From the NCBI GenBank assembly GCA_947179485.1, contig OX359250.1, positions 14,056,539 through 14,120,538 on the forward strand: a DNA stretch of 64,000 nucleotides, read 5' to 3'. The notes under the pieces were generated by a model. The model did no database searches, was not told where the DNA came from, and saw nothing but the letters and a program-made list of their open reading frames with translations. Numbering within the stretch: position 1 is the stretch's first letter; each line of letters begins with the position of its first letter. The DNA comes from Allacma fusca (taxonomy: Eukaryota; Arthropoda; Collembola; Symphypleona; Sminthuridae). This document shows positions 46,991 through 59,174 of this stretch, piece by piece. The position numbers and the translations under genes were made by a program.

Positions 46991-48400
46991 AACAGGTATT
47001 GTCAAATCTGTTGACCTTTTTTTGGGCAGGGATTTTCGAAATTGTTGAGGTGTTTTATAGGAAACATTTTTTGTCAGCAGGGAATTTTGAAATTGTTAAC
47101 ATGTTTTTCTGGACAATTTTTTTTTTGAAATTGAAAACCATTTGTAGTCAGCAGGGATTTTCAAATTTGTTAACCTTTTTTCAGCAGGGATTTTTTTCTG
47201 TCAGCAGGGTTTTTTAAACTTGCTTCGAACAGGGACATCATAACCAGCAGAGAAAATAAAAAAAATCTTCCAGGGAGATTTACAAAAATCCAACCACTGG
47301 CAGCCATCCACCACCAAGACGGACTCAAAATCAATCATCAAGATCAAGAGAAAAGGTTTGATGGCAGAAATGAAATATTTACTACAAATTTGTTCAAGGA
47401 TAAATTAACATTTGTATGATATAGCGGGACATAACTCCCAGTCGCGATCTACGGGTCAAACATGGTGCATGGGCAGGTCCTTGGTGGGAAGTTCCCAAGT
47501 GCGCTCAAACATGATATTTTGTTTGAATTATTCTAATACTTCAAGTTTTCCAATGTATATTCTAGCGTCTATGTAAAATATCCCAAACCTATAAGTAATT
47601 ATCCCTGCTGAGTAGGGCTTTCTACTAGTAACAATAGTAAGAGCCAGTCTACACTCACAATCAGCTTGTTTTAAAACAGGCATGTAACGATATCGTTATT
47701 TGACGAGTTCTCAAGTGCGTCCGGCGTCTGCAATATGCAACCAAAATGTCTGCAGATTATTTCTGAACATTTCAATTAATACATTGATTAGGGTTTTCCA
47801 TAAGGATTACTAAATACGAGTATTTGTAATATCAGCGAAATTTCACCAAAGTATGCAAAATTCTTTGCAGTTGCATGAAATGAGATGACGAGTATGCCAC
47901 ATGTAACCGTATATATTAACCAAAGTGTCACGGAAAGCTCTAAGGTATACCTACACACACTGTATTTTTTAGATTCTTACTAACATGCTGTTGTAAATGT
48001 CATCTCTAGAAGCTGGAAGTCTTTGAGTTGGTATTATTTAATCTTGGCCTGACAAAAGATCGGGAGTCTGGGAGGTCTGTAAGTCCCTGGTTCATAGAGG
48101 CTTCTCACTGTTTTGAAGCCTAGAAATCGGGAGGTCAGGGAGTAGTGCAGCTCATTACTTACAAAGAACGTTCCGGAATTGTCGCAGAGATATTTTTCTG
48201 AAATTTTGCTCGACTAGTACTTACAGATATTGATATAATATAATCCGAGTTTTGTGATTTTTTGTATTGTGGTTTTGTAAATAACAACAGCCACAAAACT
48301 AGAATTCACAAGATTTGCACGAACAAAAACAATCACAACAACAAAAGTACGACGCAAAATCACAAATAAAAACAATCCATGCCAAATTTGGACTTCAAAA
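46991..48400. other. Intergenic DNA, partly duplicated at 52.8-53.9 kb
   Basis: 46995-47230 holds short repeats of a (G/C)AGCAGGGATTTT motif. 47640-48080 is similar to 52800-53860 (see repeat entry). No gene seen. Confidence 0.5.
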
Positions 48401-48419
48401 TTAATTGAACACCATTTGC

Positions 48420-48650
48420 CACCAAAATTTGACCTTCGATTCCAAATTCAACGTAGATTCCAAAATGAACGTGGATTCAAAAACGAATTTTGATTCAAAC
48501 TTGAATTTTGGAAGAATCTGAAAAATTTCGGTTCAAACTTGAACATCGATTCAAAACTGAGCGTCGTTTCAAGCCTAAACATAGAGTAAAACTGGAACTT
48601 GACTCAAACTTGAACGACGACTTAAACTTGAGCAGACTTATGAAATTCAG
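48420..48650. repeat. Degenerate minisatellite, about 22-bp period
   Basis: Repeats of a GATTCAAACTTGAACGTCGA-type unit with many substitutions. The open frame across it (48508-48690) is Lys/Arg-rich only because of the repeat and is not called as a gene. Confidence 0.6.
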
Positions 48651-48744
48651 GCTGGATATCAGAGATCAATGGCCACGTTCAGATTCTTAATCTACTGCTC
48701 AAATAAAGTCACCACAAATTTTTATCAAAATCCGTGATAGCAGG

Positions 48745-48895
48745 GGTTGAATACAATTATAAAATAATTTTTACCCTGGCCCTAACCCTCAAAATAGATT
48801 TGTGGGCCTTTACACATTCAATCTTAGCCAACATATTTTTACCCTGGCCCTAAATTGTTTACCCTGGCCGGGCCAGGGTGGGTCACCCCGTAAAT
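48745..48895. repeat. ACCCTGGCC motif cluster
   Basis: ACCCTGGCC occurs three times (near 48773, 48840 and 48860), the last copy forming a palindrome with GGCCAGGGT. Origin unknown. Confidence 0.5.
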
Positions 48896-49516
48896 CCACC
48901 CCTGCGTGAGAGCTACTAAAGTAAACTTGTTCCAACGTTTTTAGAACTCTGGTAACATTTTCAATTCAATCAAATGGCGAAAATCCTTCGAGTTTAAAAT
49001 GTTTCTAATGCAGCAGCGGCGCAAAATGGTATCTCAATTTGAAGTCCATAAAAATGTGTTAGAATATAACGTGTGCAACAAAAAGTTTCCCATTATGAGC
49101 ATCATTTTTCCGATTGGTGACAGCATGTTTTTTTATTGCAAAAAAACTGGGATAAACAATAGCACGCAGGCTGATAGAGCTAGCAGGAGAAAAATTATGT
49201 GCAGCTCTGCATGTACATACGTTTGTGTATGTAGCCGTTGAGCGCATTTCTTAAATGGCTTAAAATATTCTAACCCACCCACGGCCCCACCCAACTATTT
49301 TTGTCGTTCCTATTTTCAGTAATAAGTGACCTCATCTATCTAATCTTAAGTTTGCATTGAAAGCTCCAGTTTATTAAGTTTGCTATCAGGTACTATTACC
49401 ACTGAACGTCCACCACTGAACCCACCGCCACCATCGCTGCCTCACCCGACGCCGTCACCACCTCATCCAAACCCGGCTCCAGCATCGGCATCTCCGACAA
49501 AAGCATCAGCACCCCC

Positions 49517-49710
49517 TTATCGCAGTAAAGAGACCAGTTGGTCCTCGAGAGCGATTACGACCTCTCGGATCGCCCTCCATAGATCCCGTCCAGCTTCTAG
49601 GACTCCATCCGTGATCATGTCGCGAAGAACATAAAGGATTTTCCGCCTATTCCAATAAAGGACAGCCCCGACGATTCCCAGTCCAACCACGTATCCACCA
49701 ACCCCTAGCG
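49517..49710 (-). CDS. Possible exon encoding a short membrane-helix segment
   Basis: After a TTTTCAG acceptor on the minus strand the frame encodes a Gly/Val-rich hydrophobic helix (GVGGYVVGLGIVGAVLY), a WNRRK basic stop-transfer and an amphipathic helix, ending at 49517. Upstream exons could not be joined in phase with confidence. The opposite strand gives a Pro/Ser-rich frame that I regard as a shadow. Could be a host exon, a viral membrane protein remnant, or chance. Confidence 0.25.
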
Positions 49711-50149
49711 CTGAAAATTTTAAAAAAAACATATATATAATTATACTCAAAGGTACATTTACATAAGTATTTTTTAAATCTGTACCTTCCAGCCACACAG
49801 ATCAAGATTCCTCCGCCGGACGATTGGGAGTGACCGAGCAGAGGACTTCCTGGAACCACCCTCAAGATTTTCTAGGCCTGACAACCCTTGCCCGATTTGC
49901 TCCAATCTAACCCCCCGATGCACCAGTGTGCCGTTGAGACCGGCAACAAAGCTGCAGGATGTTCCCCCCACCCCACACAAGTCTCGCAATTAGATGCGTT
50001 AAAACAATCTTCAAAAAACAAAACAAAACACATACATACAGTATATTTACATATATAACATGATGTAACAAACATCCACTATCCCAACAATAAAAAATTC
50101 TAAATTGCAGTCGGTTGACCGACAGCTCAATGAGCGAAGCGATAGGCGT

Positions 50150-50625
50150 CGAAATTTTGAGAAAAATACAAAATTTTATCAAATGTTTTTCAAAAACTTG
50201 AAAATCTAAGTTTAAGTTGCACATCTAGGACGTAAATGAACATTGCCTGTACTTGTTTCACATTTTTAACTTGATCCGTTCAAAAGTTTTATCCCGTACA
50301 AGATCAGTTTCCAACGATTTTACTGAAGCGTGTAAGGTTAATGTTATAATGTCCATGAGATGATTTTTATGCTTGTTATGCTTGTTTACTTCCCTATGTT
50401 TCAAAATTATGAATGCAAACACAAATTGCATATGTACGACATAATTCAGCAGTATTTGTCAAATTCTGAAATTTTGGAAAAATGCAAAGTTTTGAAAATT
50501 TGAAAATCTAAGTTTAAGTTGCAAATGTAGGACCGAAAAGAACAATGACTGTACTTGTTTCACATTTTTAATCTGATCCGTTCAAAAGTTTTATCCCTTA
50601 CAAGATTCCGAGGTTCCAGAATCCA
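50150..50625. repeat. Direct repeat of about 150 bp
   Basis: The blocks at about 50150-50310 and 50460-50625 share GAAAATCTAAGTTTAAGTTG, GTACTTGTTTCACATTTTTAA and CCGTTCAAAAGTTTTATCCC in the same order, about 302 bp apart, with scattered substitutions. Confidence 0.8.
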
Positions 50626-50629
50626 ACGA

Positions 50630-52050
50630 TGTTATAATACCGCTTCCCTCATAACAATTCTAACCACACTCGTGCGAAGATCCCTTTCAGCCCTTAATAG
50701 TGCCCTTCCCATCATCACAGATGGCGGAAGGGCAGCACCTAATCTAGTACCCACGCTGCAGAGAGGAGGATTGAAGGGTAAAGGCGTGGCCCCGGGTAAA
50801 AATTCGGTTCTGGCCGAGGCCCGACCAGCCCGCGCGGGTTATGGGCAGGTTCGGGCGTCATCCTTTTTCGTATTGGAAGTTGGTGTTCGGACTGGGTTTT
50901 TATCGAATTGCAACGGGGCGAGTCGGGTCGTACTTTATGGACATAGTGCGGGTTCAGGCTGGATTTAAATATGCGCGGGGACTACAAGTAGCCCGAAAAA
51001 CGTTTAAATTTCAATCAACGGCGTTTCGGATTTTTCCACTAAAATTGTCGGACAAATTGAACTCCCTAACGCATAATGTTTTCCTCAGCTCCATTTCCCG
51101 TTATCCGTAATATTTCAAGTTCCAACTATCCTCAACGGTTTTTACCGGTCAGACATAAATTTATATATATGTACACTCCAACCATGTGGTAGTCCTTATC
51201 CGCAGATGTAACAAAATCATTTGCTGTAGCATTACAAGTAAAGCGCTACAGTCCCTTCATTGTATAGAAACTAACGACTCTCCTTGCAGCCTCCTTAACT
51301 AAAATATTACCTTCATTGTAACTGCACAAATATATATGGTAATAGGGTTTAGCTACAAGGTGAGCTCATTGTAGCTTTTTATGTTGTAAAACCCCGGAGC
51401 AGTAATTACAAAATTATTATTATCAGAATAATCTAGCTGCAATTGAGGAAACAAATTAATTCAATGTCCTCGACAAGATGTTTTTGCATAACTGAATGAG
51501 TATGCATACCAACAGAAAACTGATTATGAGAATACATAAATATGCAAATCAGCAACTCTGTTTTGTTAACTTTACTTTATTTAAAACTATCTTCCTAATG
51601 TTTTTGAAAACGAGGAAACGTATGTATTGTTCCCATTCATGTAACATTACTAGGAGACAGGAACTAAACATTTTGGTTCGTCATGAGAAGTTAAGGGTGA
51701 AGGTTATTACTTCCATTCTAATCAGAAAGGTCATGTCAATGACTTTCAGTGAGGTCAAGAATTGGTAAAATATGGGAACTAAAACAATCATTCAAGAACT
51801 GTCACACTTGATATTATTTATTATTTTCGAATTTATGAAGCTGATTTAAAGTTTTGTGGGTAAACCTTGCTTCCCACGTTTACCTCCTGTGCCTGAATTA
51901 TGTATGCAGTTCAATGCCTGGTATCATCTAATGCTTGTAGGAAACCCTTCAAACTAGATGTAAAAACACCATTATTTGCTTTTTAGAAAAAAAGATAGTT
52001 ATGAATTTAGAACCTTAGAAAGTTCATTTGTTCTCAAAACATACTAAATT
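50630..52050. other. No gene seen
   Basis: A GC-richer patch at 50700-50990 has open frames without recognisable motifs. The remainder is AT-rich. Confidence 0.4.
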
Positions 52051-52059
52051 TGTCACTCT

Positions 52060-52545
52060 TACATGACCTCTAATTTCAATAATTATTCGAAGTGGTCTAC
52101 TATACGAAGCCATCCTGGCACATAGTTTACTGTACTATAAGATAGAGGAGTGAGAAGTTGTAAGAGATTCAAAAAATTCCAGACCCGAGAGATTTTTGGG
52201 TCCTGTGATGGAATAGCTAAATGAGAACTCAAAGTTGTTGCCTATTGTTTTCGGAGTTGGTAAGAGAATAATGACATGAATCAATTAGTATATAGTTAAT
52301 TAGTTAATAATTTGCTATCCAAGCCTTTATTTGAAGGTTAACCTTTTTTCCATGACAGGGAAACGTTCCTGTCTTGGAAAAAAATTGGCTCAGATAACGG
52401 TATTCATGGCCTTCACAACCTTAATGAGAAATTTCAAGTTTGAACCGGTGCCTAATCAACCTGTCCCAGCAACAGAACTCGTTATGGGTATCATCTTGTC
52501 ACCACAGCCTTACAAACTTTATTGTCAAAGCTTGAGATTTTAATA
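52060..52545 (+). pseudogene. Decayed third CYP2-clan P450 copy
   Basis: A stub of gene B exon 6 (about 52068-52125, matching the start of 43915-44095) is fused to part of exon 8 (about 52140-52260, with a 2-nt insertion after TTTTTGGGTCCT), then a normal-looking intron and exon 9 (52359-52540) with the GKRSCLG heme loop. The last codons are frameshifted. Exons 1-5 and 7 are missing. Closest to gene B. Confidence 0.85.
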
Positions 52546-53860
52546 CTTGCGGTTGCAATTATTTTTAACGCATGAAACCCAACACGTGAAGTGTCGGTGG
52601 AAGTAAGTACATGGAAACGATTTTATAATGATGCAATGTATTATTAAATTACATGAATTGACCACGGCTGAACTCTTCTTTCATTTCAACAAGTCCGTTC
52701 AGCAATTCGTTTTTAGATAGTAATAATTGTCAACTTTACAAGCACTTCATTAAAGGTACTTTAAGAGACAATGGTGAGTGAGTAGTGATTATAGATTTTC
52801 AACAAGAAGATCAAGTCTGCCCTCAGCTTGTGTTAAAACAAGGCATGTAACCATAACGGCGGCGCATGAGGAATTCTCAAGTACGTATTCATGCACATGC
52901 ATCCAAAACCTCTTGAGATTATTCTTGAACACTTCAAATTAATACTAATTAGGATTTTCCATAAAGATTACTAAGTAGTGGTTATGGCCTTATCATCTAA
53001 ACTGCAGTGTAATATTTGTCCAGCTCTGAAAAAAATTACTGACGAGGCAACGCTTAAGCTGCTCTGTACAATTTGTTATTTTTAAAAATTATCCAGGCTT
53101 TAGATCAAAGGTGTCCACCTATCCTATTTATAGGCCTATATATAGGATAAAAATAGGCAGGATGCAAAATCCAAGTAATTATAGGTAGTAAAATAGGGTG
53201 CAGTAATTACCGCTAAAATTAATCCTATATTGTATGTAGGAGCTGCAAGAGTTTACTTTTTATTTAGGAACAAGGTAGGCAGTTTGCGAAGGTAAAAATA
53301 GGCATATTTAATAATCTATTGACAAATTTGTCAAGCAATTATTTGATTTAACCTTAAAATAAATCTCAAAAATATTCTTCAAATACGTGAAATTTTAGTA
53401 GTTCGATTTTTTTCATGTGTTACGATTGCACGTACATACATAGATGATTTTTAGTTGAAAAAATAAGCCTTTATAGGCTAAAAATAGATCTTTATAGGTT
53501 AAAAAATAGGTCTTTATAGGCTAAAAAATAGGCCTTTATAGGCTAAAATATAGGCAGAAACATTACAGGAGTAAATATGTAGGCAAATAGGTAGGCAATT
53601 TATTTTTGATAAATAATGTAGGCTAATATGTAGGGAAGGCAAAGCTGCAAAAAATATGTAGTATTTTAGGTAGGCTGAACCTTTTGGACACCTTTGCTTT
53701 AGATCAAAATAATGAGCATGCAGCATGTAAGAGCAGACTAACTAAAGTGTCACTAAAGCCCAAAGGTAGACACACAATATACTTTTCCCGTTGACACTCT
53801 GACCTCTAAAGTGTGAATTCTAAATATGTATTATTTAACCTAGGCCAGGCGGAAGATCTG
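52350..53860. repeat. Segmental duplication of 44.66-48.08 kb
   Basis: 52350-52775 matches gene B exon 9 and its 3' flank (44660-45085). 52800-52980 matches about 47645-47825 (shared GGCATGTAAC, TTCTCAAGT, GATTATT, ATTAGG, TTTTCCATAA). 53710-53860 matches about 47890-48060. The source copy has gained the nested elements at 45.5-46.8 kb, while this copy has gained the MITE at 53106. Confidence 0.75.
53106..53696. mobile_element. hAT-type MITE with perfect 8-bp target duplication (591 bp)
   Basis: Perfect 12-bp terminal inverted repeats CAAAGGTGTCCA / TGGACACCTTTG, flanked by identical CTTTAGAT at 53098-53105 and 53697-53704. The interior is dominated by TAGGC words, including a tandem run at about 53458-53555 of four 21-25 bp units of the AATAGGCCTTTATAGGCTAA type. 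No transposase. Confidence 0.9.
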
Positions 53861-54373
53861 GCTACAGATTGACTTATATAGATGTTTAAAGATAAGCGTG
53901 CTAATTGTTTTTTTTGGAACGTCAATCAAGATAGGTTTGTGTTTGAGCAACCGGCTATTGTAAAATATCTACGTGAAGTTCGTACATAGGTGTATTTGAA
54001 TGTTATCATTTCCAATCCGTACTTTCGTCACTATGCATTCGTGAGGTAAACAATAACGTATATTTAGCTTCAACCGCAGAAATTAACGGAATAGAGAAAA
54101 AATATTTATGATTAAATTGTAATTAAATATGCTGACGCAATAATTTCCACTGGATATTCCAGCTAAATTCTCCACAACATCCGGACATTGAAAGGTAGTA
54201 GTTACTGAGTCCAGCACTTGTATTTCATAAACTAAAATAAACCACTGCTGTCGTTTCTCTGGTTCTGAGTCACGTCTGTAATTGACACATGTGCGTAAAT
54301 ATAAACGTAGGCACGTAACAGAGTTCAATTTAAGCCGAGTGTTTTGCCTCAGCAAGTGTAAATGTTTACTTAG

Positions 54374-54380
54374 TATAAAA
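54374..54380 (+). promoter_or_regulatory. Possible TATA box of P450 gene C
   Basis: TATAAAA 59 bp upstream of the ATG at 54433. Spacing is short for a TATA box with a leader, so this is tentative. Confidence 0.3.
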
Positions 54381-54432
54381 TCTACTGCGGGGGAAATATT
54401 CCGAGAAAAATATCTATCTAGAAATAGCTACA

Positions 54433-56380
54433 ATGTTTTTACTAGTCCTTGCTATTGCTGTTGGCTCCATTTTGCTCACCGTAGTCGGCTTATTAATTTA
54501 CGCCCGTTGGAACTACGGAACCTTGGAAGCGCTTAATATCCCTGTGGTGGACAGATCTTTCTTCCTCGGGAGTACGCCGGAGTTGCATAAAAAAGTGCAA
54601 CATTTGGAGGACATTGAGAGATTTAATAAATATGGACCTATTTACGGGGTAAGGAGAAATAACCTTTTCAGGAAATTTAATGCTACGGGTTTCTTACCCA
54701 TTATTTTCTATTAAAACCATAAAGAAACCACAGTTAAAGTTCTGGCTGTAAGTTATCGAAGGAGGTTCTTTATTCATACTTTTTCTATGATTTTTGAAGG
54801 TTTATGAGGGCAGAACTCCTCACATTCACGTTTGCGACCCGGAGTTAATTCGCCTGATCTTTGTAAAAGATTCTGATCATTTCCGGAATCGGAGGGAAGT
54901 AGAACTGGGTGACCCGATTGTCAATGAAATGCTGGATTTCCTTCCTTGTACGTTCGTTATCTTACATATGAGTATATCATACATTACAGTATTTAGAAAA
55001 GTCTGGAGAATAATTCTGAAAATATTTTTCCACTGAAGATGCCAAATGGAAAGTCCTCCGGCAGATGCAAACGCCGTCATTGACAGCAAGCAAGTTGAAA
55101 ATTATGAGCACAAGAGTGAATGAAAGTGCCGCAGAGTTTGTTTCGTACATGGGAAATAAGCTGGAAGGTTCTAACGGACGGGCAAAGTTTAACACTAGAG
55201 AGTGAGTACTTTCTATGAGTTTTTAATGTTCTTACGTTTATATTAATTTCTTTTAAAATAATTATTGAATTTGTCGAATTACTGAAACTAATGCAATATT
55301 ATTTGATACTGTAACCACAGGGTATTTGTTCCATTAGCCATTGACATCATTTGCAGAGGTTTAATTGGAATACCAGTACACAATCCTTTCGATTACAGTA
55401 ACGAAGTTTGTCAAAGTCTTGAAACCATAAGTGCAGAAGGACAGGATTCCTCAATACTGTACACACTATCATGTAAGTGTATGATATTCTTGAGCTGTTT
55501 ATTTTTGACCGATTTAACTCAATGGTGGGTGGAAGTTATAATTATTTCTACCCTTTGAAATCCAACAGTTTCCTTCCCATTCTTATCAGCCTTGGCTCCA
55601 ACATTAGCTCCAGATAACATCCACTACTTTGCAAATATGTTCCGGAAGTTAATAAAAGTCCGCTCAGAAGACTCAATTAAAAATAATGACTTCATGGATA
55701 AAATCGTTGACATGATGCACAAACTCCCCACAGATGAGTTCAAAAAGTTGAACGTATCCGAAGCGACTGTTATAGCACAAGCCCTTGGGCCATTAATGGC
55801 CGGTTATGATGCAATTGCAGCTGTGTCAGTTTTCTTGAGTTACTACGCCGCCAGGGATCCTCAAGTTCAGCAAAGAATAACACAAGAAGTGGATGACCAT
55901 TTTGAAAAGTATGGGGAATTCCGACATGAGAATCTTGGAGAACTGGCATATTTGCATGCATGTGTGAAAGAAACGCTCCGTCTCGTTCCTTCCTTCATAC
56001 GTCCGGAACGTATTTGTACAAAGGATTGGGAGTACAATGGGCTAAGGATTCCTGCAGGTGTAGTTGTGATGATACCTGCTTGGGGTGCTAATAGGAATCC
56101 AGAATATTTCCCTGACCCGGAAAAATTTGACCCGGAAAGGTTTATGGATGAACAGAGCACAGGGCTGAGTCAGTATGCCTTCTCCACGTTTGGACATGGT
56201 CCTAGAAATTGTATTGGACTCAAGTTTGCCTATGACGCTCTCAAATTGAGTTTGTGCCACGTTTTTAGGAAGTTCCAATTTGAACTCCGACCAGATACTG
56301 AAGTTAAATACAAGACCGGCGTTCTCTTCCTCATGCAGTACTATCCCATTCTTTTGGACGTAGTACGAAGGGAAACATGA
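54433..56380 (+). CDS. Cytochrome P450, CYP3-clan-like, gene C (496 aa)
   Basis: Five exons: 54433-54648, 54800-54947, 55039-55201, 55321-55472, 55569-56380; all GT-AG, 1491 nt in frame. N-terminal anchor helix (residues 2-23), C-helix WKVLR, K-helix ETLRLVPS, CTKDW and FDPERF segments, heme loop FGHGPRNCIG. The I-helix reads AGYDAIAA: the threonine pair usual after the acidic residue is absent. An ER haem-thiolate protein; monooxygenase, isomerase or another activity cannot be told apart. Tandem paralogue of gene D, 2.8 kb downstream. Confidence 0.92.
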
Positions 56381-59174
56381 CTGACATGAACTAATGAAAA
56401 TGTAATTATGTATAAAGTATTGTGAGGTTATGCAAATAAATAATATTGTGACTTTGTTAGATAATACAAACAAATACTATGAGTTTTGTGCAAACAAATA
56501 TTTTGAGATTAAATGTGTAAAAATATTTTACAGTTCTATCATTTTAAACAAATTAAATTCTCACAGAATACTTGTAGCATTGTAACTTGTAGATATTAGC
56601 ATGGTTACTTGTAGATATTAGCATGGTTACATACAAAATCGAATTAAATAACATTGCAGGTATAATTAACATGCAAACTTCAAATGCTATTGGAAACAAA
56701 TCTTTAGAGCTATGTGAACAACATTTTTAATCAACGGTGATGGTTGACACTAAAACAATTAATTATATTTAGCTGTCAGACGATCCATCAGTCCCTGGTC
56801 TGGGTTCCAAATGCGGACACCCAAGTGAAGCAGTGTTTTCACGCTATCACTTAAGGATGCTTAGCTGAGGAAGCTGGATGAACTACGGTTGAAGTGCACT
56901 GGAAAGGAAATCCTAGGCTCCTTCTTGGATTGTTTCTTTATTGCGCCCTGTTAGCATTTGCAACGAATAACTTTAAATTTTCAAAACACAAATGTATTTT
57001 TTCTTGATCTTTGAGATCCACACAAATTAGCTTACGTGTGCATATGAAAATAGGAAATATACCAAGATGAGGAGGACGAGTTGACCGGAAAACTTCATTG
57101 TGAATGATTAAGCTAGGGTATGATATTATTGCAAATTTGAATACTTGGAAAGCCTTTTGATTATAACTTGAAGCAAAGTCGTAAGTGTTAATGTGGATTA
57201 AGCTCCTTTTATATTTCAAGTAAGGTTACATACAGTATTACAACAAATGAAAGGAGACTTATGACCATGAATATATTTTTCTTATACGGATAGAATTACT
57301 GTAGAAAGTGAAAGTACATACATACATACTACTCTAGTGATTTAACCTTGCATTTATCAATCTGCCTAAATAAAACAGCTGTAACTGTTAAGCAAATCAA
57401 AATCTGTGTTCGCACACGAGCGAACTTATTTGACTTCCCATGCACTGTTTACCATTATATAGAGACAAAATTGCGTCGTAAGTGCCTTGTATAAAATTTG
57501 TCATTCTAGGAACTTTAGGCCCTGACGTATAGGAAGTACCAAAACTGTGTGAGTCGTGTAGTCAATTGCTTGACGTGCTTGTTTATGTTTTTATTTGAAT
57601 TGCTACTACCCTCTCGTAATGCATTGAATTTGAAGCTGTCACCTCTAAATTCTTGAACTTTAATTACGGGGGAAATAACTGTTCTTGAGTACCATTCTTC
57701 TTCTAGTACTGTTTATGTCCATACCCAAAACGTACATAAAATTCCAAAGTTATTAACTGAAAATTGCTTGGGGTACATAATTATGTCATCCGTTCCGGTA
57801 ACTCCATGGAAAGTTGTTCAAGCAACTTATGTTCATAAATATAGCCGTGTACAGAGTACTTACCTACACCTAAGTGTATTGTATTGATATAAGTAAATAC
57901 CTTGGCGTACTTCATGAAAGCAAAATTTTATGGGTTTACAGATTACTGCCAGGAAGTTCGCAGGAAAATAATTTCTGAATAAATTGTTCTAAAACATTCA
58001 AACTCATATCCACAGCTGTTTTGGAATGCCTCACGGCTTGAAAACATCTTTGAATTTATCGAAATACAATTGACCATGGTAAAGTTATTGATATTGTTGT
58101 ACGTTGATTTAAGGCATGTTGAATAAATATGGATGTCAGTTAATGTGGCAAGGATTTTTTGTTCGTACGGGAGCTAACTGTACATACCTGAAAGTATATA
58201 AAATTTCTTAATGAGTAGAAATTTTCATAATACTAACACAATTACTGTTGCTTTTACTTACTGGTACTGGTACTTAACTACAAATTTTAAGCAGGGTTAA
58301 GCCTACGTAGCGTGATTATACTAATTATCTGTATATATTGGCACACAAAGCAAGAACATGTTGATGCTCAATTTCCTGCGTTTTAATCCGAACTTTCGGA
58401 AAAAAGACCATGTTTTACTAGCAGTTTAGTACATAACTAACAATAAGTAAAGAGACAGAAAGTAAATGCTTTATTTACAACTATCGTCACTATGATGTTT
58501 GCGGCAGACACAGCATGATGTTCTAACATGTTCCGTAATGAATAATTAATAACCAGGTCCTGTTAATAACCAGATTAAAACTAATAAGATTTTACTGGCA
58601 ATTTGTACAATTTATTAACTTTTCGATCACGGAGTTGTTGTCGTACTTCTTTTGACAGCTTTGTTTTTTTCATAGACATTTCAAGTTGAAGCATGTTGGT
58701 TATTGTTAGATTAAATAATTATATAATAATTACTATTTTCATGAAATCCTATTCCCACATCTAAAAATTATTACACCTTTTGCATATAACAGTAAAACTA
58801 ATGATATTAAAAATATTTCCATACGTAATTTGAATCCAATGAAGACTCGCTTCTTAATTCTGGAAAACCTAATTGCTTTTCCTATAAAGTGCTCTCCAAA
58901 TAGCACTTGTCAAATTATCTAATCAGCTCTAGACACTTCTTTCGTCCAAAAGATATGTTTTACCGACAACCCAAACGTTTATATCATTTAGATGCAGTAT
59001 TAATTTTAATCAATCTGTCGAAAGCCAATTAACTGATCAGTATAATTGATGAGCATGCTGGAAATTATCTATTTTATTTCCAATGATATAGAAGACATCT
59101 CAATAGTAGTTGTATGTAGTTCTGGAGCAATTATCTCTTCTCAAACGTTCTGATCCTATTACAAGATCGACAAA
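56381..59174. other. Intergenic DNA between P450 genes C and D
   Basis: No gene seen. Small local repeats only (TTGTAGATATTAGCATGGTTAC twice at about 56587-56630). Confidence 0.5.

Noticed and set aside
48508-48690. Lys/Arg-rich small protein
   Set aside because: The frame is produced by a degenerate 22-bp repeat.
49380-49634. Pro/Ser-rich plus-strand frame
   Set aside because: Composition follows from a CCACC-rich stretch, and there is no ATG start or partner exon; the opposite strand has a somewhat better exon candidate.
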